Below are positions 44,528-51,179 of a DNA stretch of 51,179 nt, piece by piece (the first letter of the stretch is position 1; each line of letters starts with the position of its first letter). Under the pieces are notes generated by a model. The model worked only from the letters and a program-made list of their open reading frames with translations, searched no databases and was not told the DNA's origin. The position numbers were made by a program, and so were the translations under genes. This stretch comes from Prevotella sp. (GTDB taxonomy: Bacteria; Bacteroidota; Bacteroidia; Bacteroidales; Bacteroidaceae): the NCBI GenBank assembly GCA_017524385.1, contig JAFWSS010000131.1:1-51179 (forward strand). The letters are read 5' to 3'.

Positions 44528-45685
44528 TTATTTTCGCCACACCATCCTGTTAACGATTCCGGTGTAACTTTGTATGATTTTGACCACCTTGGTGGAAACG
44601 TTCTCTTCGATATAGTCAGGTACGGGAATGCCATGGTCGCCATTCTGGTTCATGGTGACCGCGGTATCCACAGCCTGCAAAAGGCTTTGCTCATCAATGC
44701 CGGCGATGAAGAAGCATGCCTTGTCGAGTGCCTCGGGGCGCTCGGTGCTGGTGCGTATGCAGATGGCTGGGAAAGGATGGCCTACGGAGGTGAAGAAGCT
44801 GCTCTCCTCTGGTAGTGTGCCGCTATCGCTCACCACGGCGAAGGCATTGAACTGCAAACAGTTGTAGTCGTGGAAGCCAAGGGGTTCGTGCTGGATGACC
44901 CGTTTGTCCAATTGGAAACCACTCTGCAACAGGCGTTTCTTGCTTCTTGGATGGCAACTGTAGAGGATGGGCATATCGTATTTCTCCGCCATCTTGTTGA
45001 TGGCCGTGAAGAGCGACAAGAAGTTCTTCTCCGTATCGATGTTTTCCTCTCGGTGTGCGGAAAGCAGTATGTATTTGCCCTTTTCCAGTCCAAGGCGTTG
45101 ATGGATGTCGCTGCCCTCTATCTCCTTCAGGTTCTGGTGCAGCACCTCGGCCATGGGCGACCCAGTGACATAGGTGCGCTCCTTGGGAAGACCGCACTCG
45201 GCCAGGTAACGACGCGCATGCTCGGAATAGGCCATATTCACGTCGCTGATAATGTCCACGATGCGGCGGTTGGTCTCCTCGGGCAGGCACTCGTCCTTGC
45301 AGCGGTTGCCAGCCTCCATGTGGAAGATGGGGATGTGCAGGCGTTTTGCACCTATGACCGACAAGCAGGAGTTGGTATCGCCCAAGACCAGCACGGCGTC
45401 GGGCTTCGTCTCCACCATCACCTTGTATGACTTGTCGATGATGTTGCCCATGGTGGCGCCGAGGTCGTCGCCCACCGCCTCCATGTAAATGTCGGGGTCA
45501 TTCAGTTTCAAATCCTTGAAGAACACCCCGTTGAGGTTATAGTCGTAGTTCTGTCCCGTATGTGCGAGCAGGCAGTCGAAATACTTGCGGCATTTGTTGA
45601 TGACAGCCGCCAGCCTGATGATTTCGGGGCGTGTGCCGACGATGATCAGCAATTTCAGCTTGCCATTGTTCTTAAACTGGTTCAT
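44528..45685 (-). CDS. capG: UDP-N-acetyl-hexosamine 2-epimerase (CapG/FnlC-like)
   Basis: The non-hydrolysing UDP-HexNAc 2-epimerase has KLLIIVGTRPEIIRLAAV, HTGQNYDYNLN, VLGDTNSCL, HMEAGNRCKDECLPEETNRR, and SAHREENIDTEKN. NYDYNLN and RCKDECLPEETN are the form seen in CapG/FnlC, the last step to UDP-L-FucNAc, rather than in WecB. I prefer the ATG at 45685 (385 residues, 14-bp overlap with capF) to one at 45721. A TATTTTTG -7-like element near its 3' end (44513-44520) could serve the downstream gene, but no -33 element accompanies it. Confidence 0.88.
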   Translation of the reverse strand: MNQFKNNGKLKLLIIVGTRPEIIRLAAVINKCRKYFDCLLAHTGQNYDYNLNGVFFKDLKLNDPDIYMEAVGDDLGATMGNIIDKSYKVMVETKPDAVLVLGDTNSCLSVIGAKRLHIPIFHMEAGNRCKDECLPEETNRRIVDIISDVNMAYSEHARRYLAECGLPKERTYVTGSPMAEVLHQNLKEIEGSDIHQRLGLEKGKYILLSAHREENIDTEKNFLSLFTAINKMAEKYDMPILYSCHPRSKKRLLQSGFQLDKRVIQHEPLGFHDYNCLQFNAFAVVSDSGTLPEESSFFTSVGHPFPAICIRTSTERPEALDKACFFIAGIDEQSLLQAVDTAVTMNQNGDHGIPVPDYIEENVSTKVVKIIQSYTGIVNRMVWRK

Positions 45686-46871
45686 AGAAGGTGTCTGGCT
45701 TGTTGGGGTTGAAGATTTCATTGCAATACATCACGGTGACCAGGTTCTCTGTTTCTGAGAGGTTGAAGATATTATGCGTATAACCGGGAAGCATATGCAC
45801 GGCCTTGATGTCCTCACCACTCACCTCGAACTCAATCACCTCGTCGGAACCAATCTTGCGTTCCTGTATCAACGCACGACCTGCCACGACGATGAAGAAC
45901 TCCCACTTGGTGTTGTGCCAGTGCTGCCCCTTGGTGATGCCGGGCTTGCTGATGTTGACGCTCACCTGGCCGCAGTTCAAGGTGTGGAGCAGTTCGGTGA
46001 AAGAGCCCCGGTCGTCCTTGTTCATCTTCAAGGAAAATGCCACTTTCTCCTTGGGGAGATAACTAAGATATGTGGAATAAAGTTTCTTGGCAAAGCTGTT
46101 TTCCGGTATCTCAGGTATGGTCAGAGTCTGCGGCTGACTGGCAAACAGATGAATCAAGTCTACAATCTCTCCCAGGGTGACGTGATGGGTGACAGGACAG
46201 AAGCAATAGCGCCCGGAGGGGTTTTCCACCACATCGAGGCCGTCGAACTCGCAATGGTGCTCCTTCCCTTCCAGGGCATCGAGCATCTCATCTACGAGGT
46301 CGTCGATGTAGAGCAGTTCCAATTGCACCGAAGGGTCGTTGACCTGGATGGGCAGGTCATTGGCGATGTTGTTGCAGAAAGTAGCCACGGCGGAGTTGTA
46401 GTTTGGCCGGCACCATTTGCCGAAGAGGTTGGGGAAACGATAGATGAGCGTCCTGGCGCCTGTCTCTTCCTGGTAGTTCAAAAAAAGTTCCTCGCCCGCC
46501 TTCTTGCTCCTGCCATACTCACTGTTGCCGAAACGACCTGCCAGCGAGGCTTGCTGAGAGGAGGAGAGCATCACAGGGCATGTATTGCCATATTGCTTCA
46601 GGCAGTCCAACAACGTGGAAGCGAAGCCGAAGTTCCCTTCCATAAACTCCTTTGGGTCCTTGGGGCGGTTCACCCCAGCGAAATTGAAGACGAAGTCTGC
46701 GTTCTTGCAATACTCCTGCAGTTGTTCCATAGTGGAATCGACGTCATACTCATATACCTCGTCAATCTTGACCCCCGGCCTTGTGCGGTCCTTTCCATCC
46801 TTGATGTTGCACAAGGCGGCACATAGGTTCTTTCCGGCAAATCCCTTTGCCCCTGCTACCAATATTCTCAT
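45672..46871 (-). CDS. capF: CapF/FnlB-like reductase with C-terminal cupin domain
   Basis: The 399-residue bifunctional protein has an N-terminal SDR domain with ILVAGAKGFAGKNLCAAL (about 3-20), SSSQQASLAGRFGNSEYGRSKKAGEE, and RFPNLFGKWCRPNYNS. The C-terminal cupin (about 265-399) has KPGITKGQHWHNTKWEFFIVV with metal-binding His residues. CapF carries out the epimerisation and reduction between CapE and CapG in UDP-L-FucNAc synthesis. An ATGA overlap joins it to capE. Length and domain order are as in characterised CapF. Confidence 0.9.
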   Translation of the reverse strand: MRILVAGAKGFAGKNLCAALCNIKDGKDRTRPGVKIDEVYEYDVDSTMEQLQEYCKNADFVFNFAGVNRPKDPKEFMEGNFGFASTLLDCLKQYGNTCPVMLSSSQQASLAGRFGNSEYGRSKKAGEELFLNYQEETGARTLIYRFPNLFGKWCRPNYNSAVATFCNNIANDLPIQVNDPSVQLELLYIDDLVDEMLDALEGKEHHCEFDGLDVVENPSGRYCFCPVTHHVTLGEIVDLIHLFASQPQTLTIPEIPENSFAKKLYSTYLSYLPKEKVAFSLKMNKDDRGSFTELLHTLNCGQVSVNISKPGITKGQHWHNTKWEFFIVVAGRALIQERKIGSDEVIEFEVSGEDIKAVHMLPGYTHNIFNLSETENLVTVMYCNEIFNPNKPDTFYEPV

Positions 46872-47917
46872 TTTGCTATGTTTTCTATTCCCTTCAATTC
46901 GTTCTGAATGTATTCGAGGCTTGCAATCTTCGATTTCGTCTCTTCCAAGCCCAGTCGACGGGTGTTGTCGCTGTTGAACTCGTTGATGGTGACCCGTTTG
47001 ATGTCACCCTCCTTGAAATACTTGTCGTAATTCAAGTCACGGTTGTCGGCAGGGACACGGTAGAAATCACCCATGTCCTCTGCCTTGGCACACTCCTCCC
47101 TGGTGAGCAGCGTCTCATACATCTTCTCCCCATGGCGTATGCCAATGACCTTGATGTCCTCCTTGCGACCACCAAACAATTCGCAGACGGCTTCGGCCTG
47201 CGTCTGTATGGTGCATGCCGGTGCCTTCTGCACGAGGATGTCGCCGTTGTTGCCATGCTCGAAGGCAAAGAGCACGAGGTCTACGGCCTCTTCCAGCGAC
47301 ATGATGAAACGTGTCATCTTCGGCTCGGTCAACGTGATGGGGTTCCCGCTCCTGATCTGGTCAATCCAAAGGGGAATCACCGAACCACGGCTGCACATCA
47401 CGTTCCCATAACGTGTGCAACAAATCTTGGTCTTGCCACTATACCTGCTTTTCGCCACCGCCACCTTCTCTTCAATGGCCTTGGTGATACCCATGGCATT
47501 TATGGGATAGGCAGCCTTGTCGGTGGATAGGCAGATGACACATTCCACACCCTGCTCGATGGCTGCTGTGAGCACATTGTCAGTCCCAATGACATTGGTT
47601 CGCACGGCCTCCATGGGGAAGAACTCACATGAGGGCACTTGTTTCAAGGCTGCTGCATGGAAGATATAGTCTGTACCCGGCATGGCAGACCTCACGCTCT
47701 CCAGCGAGCGCACATCGCCAATGAAATATTTTATCTTGTTGGACGTAGCTGGGTATTTGGCCTGATACTCATGGCGCATGTCATCCTGCTTCTTTTCATC
47801 TCTTGAGAAGATGCGGATTTCCTTGATGTCGGTATCAAGGAAGCGTTTGAGGACGGCATTTCCAAAACTGCCGGTCCCTCCTGTAATCATCAGGACCTTA
47901 TCTTTGAATATTGACAT
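46868..47917 (-). CDS. capE: UDP-GlcNAc 4,6-dehydratase/5-epimerase (CapE/FnlA-like)
   Basis: The 349-residue protein starts MSIFKDKVLMITGGTGSFGNAVLKRFL, the typical CapE/FnlA opening, with the NAD motif at 11-18. It has HAAALKQVP, STDKAAYPINAMGITKA (Met in place of Tyr in the Y-x3-K site, as expected for this group), and RYGNVMCSRGSV. It starts the UDP-L-FucNAc pathway. I chose ATG 47917 because an upstream in-frame ATG at 47971 adds 18 residues with no family resemblance. It is the first gene of the minus-strand locus, about 290 nt after the predicted transcription start. Confidence 0.9.
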   Translation of the reverse strand: MSIFKDKVLMITGGTGSFGNAVLKRFLDTDIKEIRIFSRDEKKQDDMRHEYQAKYPATSNKIKYFIGDVRSLESVRSAMPGTDYIFHAAALKQVPSCEFFPMEAVRTNVIGTDNVLTAAIEQGVECVICLSTDKAAYPINAMGITKAIEEKVAVAKSRYSGKTKICCTRYGNVMCSRGSVIPLWIDQIRSGNPITLTEPKMTRFIMSLEEAVDLVLFAFEHGNNGDILVQKAPACTIQTQAEAVCELFGGRKEDIKVIGIRHGEKMYETLLTREECAKAEDMGDFYRVPADNRDLNYDKYFKEGDIKRVTINEFNSDNTRRLGLEETKSKIASLEYIQNELKGIENIAK

Positions 47918-48041
47918 ATTAAAAAGTTGACAAATATCAATTAGGCATGGCAAAATCACATTACCATCCAAACATATTGAAAATACTAAAAATCACGCAT
48001 TTACGCTTTAGTGTTGGTTTAACTTTGGAAATGATGTGAGT

Positions 48042-48174
48042 GGACTAAACAACGGTTGGAATAAACGCAAGACTATTCTCCTCGTCTGAAATCAAACGAG
48101 TGGCTTACACCAAAAGATTGAACAAAACAGAACCACCTTTGAGCGCCTATGCGCCCGCAGCCCGTATTTAGTCC
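48042..48174 (-). promoter_or_regulatory. Structured 5' leader of the glycan locus
   Basis: On the minus-strand RNA, GGACUAAA (48174-48167) pairs with UUUAGUCC (48049-48042), extended across a small internal loop by ACGG/CCGU. This closes a domain of about 133 nt. Inside are GGGCGC-AUAG-GCGCUC (48156-48141) and CUCGUUUGA/UCAGACGAG (48100-48081). A U-rich stretch (GGUUCUGUUUUGUUC) follows about 5 nt after the first inner hairpin. Such a leader could hold an attenuator acted on by a NusG-like antiterminator, as for Bacteroides capsule operons, but no UpxY or UpxZ gene is in the window. Confidence 0.5.
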
Positions 48175-48211
48175 GCGATGAATGATTTTTCCAAATTAAC
48201 CAATTGGCGTG

Positions 48212-48243
48212 CAAAAGTACGAATGTTTTTCCAAATACGCAAA
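48212..48243 (-). promoter_or_regulatory. Main promoter of the glycan locus
   Basis: Read on the minus strand: TTTG (48240-48243), 20 bp, TACTTTTG (48212-48219). Both elements and the spacing match the Bacteroides consensus. The predicted start is near 48205, leaving a leader of about 290 nt to capE. I found no inverted repeats flanking it that would suggest an invertible promoter. Confidence 0.72.
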
Positions 48244-48301
48244 TAAAAGCCACCTTATTTCGACTTTGCGCTTGGCCTACATTATTTAATTGAATTTCCA
48301 A

Positions 48302-48738
48302 TCAAACAGCATAAATTGCTCTTAACACATAATTAACATACAATTATTCATTAATTTTAAGCCATTTGTATTTTCGTATAGCAATTAATGAAAAAATCTT
48401 GGACGTGCCGAACGATAAAATCGAACGCGTGTCAGTACCTTGTTTTGCTATTGGAGAGATAAAGTTCCATGATTAATTCAGGTTAGGAAACCAAGGCAAG
48501 ACTATGTTTCAAGCTATTTCAACAATTGTCACTTCAATCCTCGATAGCCATACGATGGAAAAGAACACGATGTATCTTCAAACGGATATCGGCCACTGGT
48601 ATTATAAATCTACCGAAGCTTCTGTCACATTTCAATTTTTAATCGATTATTTTTCACATATTAAAAAGATATTGTAACTTTGCCGAGAATTTACCATCAT
48701 AAGTCACTTGAATAAGCGATATAAATAATAAGTAAGAC
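48302..48738. other. 437-bp gene-free, AT-rich intergenic region
   Basis: This lies between the divergent glycan-locus promoter and the GT2 gene. No coding region is supported. It holds a 10-bp inverted repeat TTCATTAATT (48347-48356) / AATTAATGAA (48383-48392), part of a larger AT-rich palindromic area, and the -7 element of the downstream gene. The sequence GCAAGACTAT (48496-48505) also occurs at 48067-48076, which may be chance. Confidence 0.4.
48675..48682 (+). promoter_or_regulatory. Probable -7 element of the divergent GT2 gene
   Basis: TAACTTTG matches TAnnTTTG 57 bp before the ATG at 48739. About 19 bp upstream is TTTTC, which only partly matches the -33 consensus. Confidence 0.5.
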
Positions 48739-49689
48739 ATGCCAAAGATTTCCGTAATCATACCCATATATAACGCAGAGGCTTATGTGAGAAGGTGCCT
48801 TGATTCCATCAAGGCTCAGTCTTTTGTTGATTTTGAAGCCATTATGGTCAATGATGGAAGTACAGACAATTCCTTACAAATTCTTGATGAATACTCAAAA
48901 GAAGACGATAGATTTGTCATCATTGACAAACCCAATGGTGGAGTCAGTTCTGCACGGCAAGCAGGATTGGACAGAGCCAAGGGAGAATTTGTCATACATG
49001 CCGACCCCGACGACTATGTAAGTTCACATTGGCTGGAAAAGCTATATGACACTATCGTTTCCGAACAATCCGACATGGTGATATGTGATTATGTAAGAAT
49101 TATGAAGTCAAAACAAATGGTTTGTCATCAGGTACTTGAAAACATAGATGCCCGACAAGTCACAATAGGAATCTTAAAAGGAAAAATATGGAGCGTCACC
49201 TGGAACAAACTTGTACGAAGAGAGCACATCATACGCAACAACATTTCTTTTGATTTCAACGTTGGATTTTGGGAAGATGTACTCTTCAATTGCACTTTGT
49301 TGAACAAGGGGATAAAAGTATCGTATGTCCCTGAAGCATTATATTTCTACGACAACACTTCCAACAGCAATAGCTTTGTTACAGGATTCAAACCCAAAGA
49401 TGTCGAGTCGATGCTTCATGTCTATCATCAGCTGGAAAATGAGTTGGATGAGTCTTACCTTCCGTATTTTACATATATAAAAAAGAGAATAAAATATAGG
49501 ATTTTTTACACTATACCATACGATGGAGACAAATATGTCAATACTTTTAATGAAATCAATGACGAAATTATCAAAAATGCGAAAAAACGCCCTTTGACTT
49601 TACGAAAAAATGCTTTTGCCATGTGTCTAAAAGGGCATCATAAAATTGGACGCTTTCTTGCATTATTAGACAAGTTGTTTCACAAGTAA
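48739..49689 (+). CDS. Family 2 glycosyltransferase, divergent from the locus
   Basis: The 316-residue GT-A enzyme has KISVIIPIYNAEAYVRRCLDS, VNDGSTDNSLQIL (37-49) and the metal site HADPDD at about 91-96, with an SVTWNKLVRREHI block and WEDVLFN that are typical of capsule GT2 proteins. It is AT-rich and read in the opposite direction from the main locus, with its own promoter-like element. It may add a branch sugar or belong to a neighbouring glycan locus beyond the window. It is followed by AT-rich sequence and an IS transposase. Confidence 0.87.
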   Translation: MPKISVIIPIYNAEAYVRRCLDSIKAQSFVDFEAIMVNDGSTDNSLQILDEYSKEDDRFVIIDKPNGGVSSARQAGLDRAKGEFVIHADPDDYVSSHWLEKLYDTIVSEQSDMVICDYVRIMKSKQMVCHQVLENIDARQVTIGILKGKIWSVTWNKLVRREHIIRNNISFDFNVGFWEDVLFNCTLLNKGIKVSYVPEALYFYDNTSNSNSFVTGFKPKDVESMLHVYHQLENELDESYLPYFTYIKKRIKYRIFYTIPYDGDKYVNTFNEINDEIIKNAKKRPLTLRKNAFAMCLKGHHKIGRFLALLDKLFHK

Positions 49690-49996
49690 CTGTTTCGAAT
49701 TCTCTTTTTTTTCAATATGTAGAAGGCTAGTTCAAAGGAAAAAAGACCTATTATTCCATACTGGATTAAGTGGCGAAAGCCATGGTATATAATTACTATC
49801 ACCTTAATCATTTGATTTTGATTTTCATTTTAACATTCAACATAGAATCAGAAAACTAACATAATAAAATTTTATGTCAAATATATGCTATTGCAAAAAG
49901 GAAAAGAATTGCAGCTTTGTCGGTAATGGCGAAATTCATTAAAACCATGAGATTAAAATCAACTATAATTAAATAAAACTTTCCCAATCAGTAGTA
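49690..49996. other. 307-bp AT-rich gap before the IS transposase
   Basis: No gene is supported here. An eight-T run follows the GT2 stop (about 49,705-49,712) without a clear hairpin. One end of the insertion sequence must lie in or near this stretch, but I cannot define the terminal inverted repeat because the other end is outside the window. Confidence 0.35.
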
Positions 49997-51179
49997 CTAT
50001 ACCTCCTTTTGTTTTGGCTTCCGCCCTCTTTTCTTAGGTTCCTTTTGGGGTTTAGTTAGGAGTGTCAGCTTCTGCATGATATCGATGGCGGCGGGGGCAA
50101 TCTTGATGAGTTGCCAGTTCTTATCTTCTATTCTTATCTTCTTCGCTCGCTTCAGCGTGGCCATCACCTTCTTATATGTATGTTTCTCCAATAGTTTCAC
50201 ACCATCAAACGCCTTTATCAGACGGAAGGTGAGGACGGTTGCAAGAAAGTCGCAGAACTCAGCCCCTATTACGGAGTAGTCATCCTGCACCCTGGTGTCG
50301 TCAAACTGGCATGCAGACTTGTAAAAGCGCATGACAACCTCAATCTCCCATCTCTCGGCATAGGCGGCATAGGCGTTCTCAAGACTTAGATCACAGTCGC
50401 TCTCCAGCACAATCGTTCCGAAAGCCCTCTGCTTCTCTGCAAGCACCTCTGCCGAGTAGGTGCCGTCCTTCTTGGCGTTCTTCAGCCAGTCCTGCTCCTC
50501 CTTCGCGGCCAGTGCCGCGTCGCGGAATGAGTACAGCCACTTTTTCGTGCCTTTGCACTTTTCCTTGCGGCAGGTCACATTGGAGTTCGACGGCAGTATT
50601 TCCGTAAAAGTGAGCATGTCGTATCTCTCTATAAGCTTCGCGTTACGCTTCAGGGGGTTGAGGTAATGGAGGTCTGGGTTGGCCTTGAACTGCGCCTCTA
50701 CAGCCGACGAGGGGAAGCCCTTGTCTGAGACGATGATGCCCTTGGTTATGTGGTTCTCGGATATGAACGACTCGTATGCCGTGACGTCGAGCATGTTGCC
50801 CGGATAGCACTTGGAGCAGACGGGCTCGCGCGCCTCCAGGTCGAAGGCGTATAGCACGGAGATGTCGCGTGTGCCCTTCAGCCTTGCCTTCCTGGAGAAG
50901 TCCGACAGGCTGTTCACCTTCGAGGTGTCGGTCTTCAGGGTTCCGTCCACCAGCAGGTGATGGCTCATGTTCACGGCCTCGGTGCGCAGCCGCATGAATT
51001 TCACGACACGGGAACATGCCTTGCCGGCGTTGTTGAGAAACTCGCAGACGGTGTTGCGGGACAGGGCCACGCCAGGGTAAGTCTCGGACAGGAAACTGTC
51101 GTCGTAGGCCTCTTTCAACTCGCAGTCTTTGATGCCGGGATTGCAGACCCGAAGGATGGCGATGCAGTAGAACTTCAGC
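49997..51179 (-). CDS. IS4-superfamily (IS1634-like) transposase, partial
   Basis: The frame is open from the stop at 49997 to the window edge, so the N-terminus is missing; the codon at 51116-51118 is a TTG inside the gene, not a start. DDE-type residues appear as LLVDGTLKTD and GIIVSDKGF. The third acid is in YAERWEIEVVMRFYK, which fits the Y-x2-R-x3-E-x6-K signature of the IS4 superfamily. The C-terminus is very basic (KEPKKRGRKPKQKEV). No frameshift is seen in the visible part, so it may be active. The gene is more GC-rich than the AT-rich flank, consistent with recent insertion. Confidence 0.88.
   Translation of the reverse strand, partial: LKFYCIAILRVCNPGIKDCELKEAYDDSFLSETYPGVALSRNTVCEFLNNAGKACSRVVKFMRLRTEAVNMSHHLLVDGTLKTDTSKVNSLSDFSRKARLKGTRDISVLYAFDLEAREPVCSKCYPGNMLDVTAYESFISENHITKGIIVSDKGFPSSAVEAQFKANPDLHYLNPLKRNAKLIERYDMLTFTEILPSNSNVTCRKEKCKGTKKWLYSFRDAALAAKEEQDWLKNAKKDGTYSAEVLAEKQRAFGTIVLESDCDLSLENAYAAYAERWEIEVVMRFYKSACQFDDTRVQDDYSVIGAEFCDFLATVLTFRLIKAFDGVKLLEKHTYKKVMATLKRAKKIRIEDKNWQLIKIAPAAIDIMQKLTLLTKPQKEPKKRGRKPKQKEV
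49997..51179 (-). mobile_element. Partial insertion sequence, IS4 superfamily
   Basis: The visible part is the transposase described in the CDS entry. The element extends past the right edge of the window, and its left end lies somewhere within 49,690-49,996. Boundaries given are those of the coding part only. It borders the glycan locus, where such elements often contribute to gene exchange. Confidence 0.7.

Noticed and set aside
47918-47971. Eighteen-residue N-terminal extension of CapE
   Set aside because: The extension has no counterpart in CapE/FnlA proteins, while the sequence from the ATG at 47917 starts exactly like the family.
48000-48500. Invertible promoter as in Bacteroides fragilis capsule loci
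   Set aside because: I found no pair of long inverted repeats flanking the promoter at 48212-48243 and no recombinase gene nearby. The 8-bp repeat at 48042/48167 lies wholly within the leader and fits RNA folding better.

Overview
The window looks like a chromosomal segment of a Bacteroidota bacterium, most likely Bacteroidales of the Prevotella/Segatella type. The evidence is a Bacteroidota-style serine palmitoyltransferase, Lon and a LptF/G-type permease, together with several promoters of the Bacteroides form (TTTG, 19-21 bp, TAnnTTTG) in front of well-supported genes. No taxonomic search was possible.

The left part (1-13,920) is mostly housekeeping and fairly GC-rich. It holds the tail of an unknown gene, a 5'-truncated remnant of a secreted surface protein, a tRNA-Pro(TGG), and serine palmitoyltransferase divergent from a lipid kinase of the diacylglycerol/sphingosine kinase superfamily. 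Next come trmN6, the overlapping genes lon and tgt, a LptF/G-type permease and a DEAD-box RNA helicase with an RGG-like tail. An MBOAT O-acyltransferase paired with an SGNH-type protein closes this part and probably acetylates an exported polysaccharide.

The middle and right part (47,917 down to 13,980) is a run of 29 minus-strand genes that reads as one very large capsule or O-antigen type locus. Spacing is tight, with seven 4-bp ATGA overlaps. It begins at a good promoter (48,212-48,243) with a leader of about 290 nt that can fold. In order of transcription it encodes: UDP-L-FucNAc synthesis (CapE, CapF, CapG homologues); a 4,6-dehydratase and LegC-like aminotransferase for an amino-dideoxy sugar; nine consecutive genes that look like small-molecule or organic-acid enzymes (second DegT-like protein, ATP-grasp, unrecognised TIM-barrel-like protein, CitE-like C-C bond lyase, aldo/keto reductase, MmgE/PrpD, AepY-like decarboxylase, and fumarase class I beta and alpha homologues); a FemAB/GNAT protein and a PIG-L deacetylase; Wzx flippase; a NoeA-like protein; glycosyltransferases; a LpxD-like acyltransferase; a CBS-containing sugar nucleotidyltransferase; a Wzy-like polymerase; CapA and CapK homologues; a UDP-HexNAc dehydrogenase and a UDP-HexNAc 4-epimerase; a very AT-rich putative glycosyltransferase; and a PF14907-type nucleotidyltransferase.

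The nine-gene metabolic block is the most unusual part. It sits inside the glycan locus between amino-sugar genes and acyltransferase or ligase genes. My inference is that it makes an uncommon carboxylic acid, or phosphonate-like acid, that is attached to an amino sugar of the glycan. An AepY homologue is present without a recognisable PEP mutase, so the product cannot be named from this window. No initiating phosphoglycosyltransferase and no Wza/Wzc-type export genes are visible, so they must lie elsewhere if this is a Wzx/Wzy pathway. Right of the locus are a divergent GT2 glycosyltransferase and an IS4-superfamily transposase cut by the window edge.
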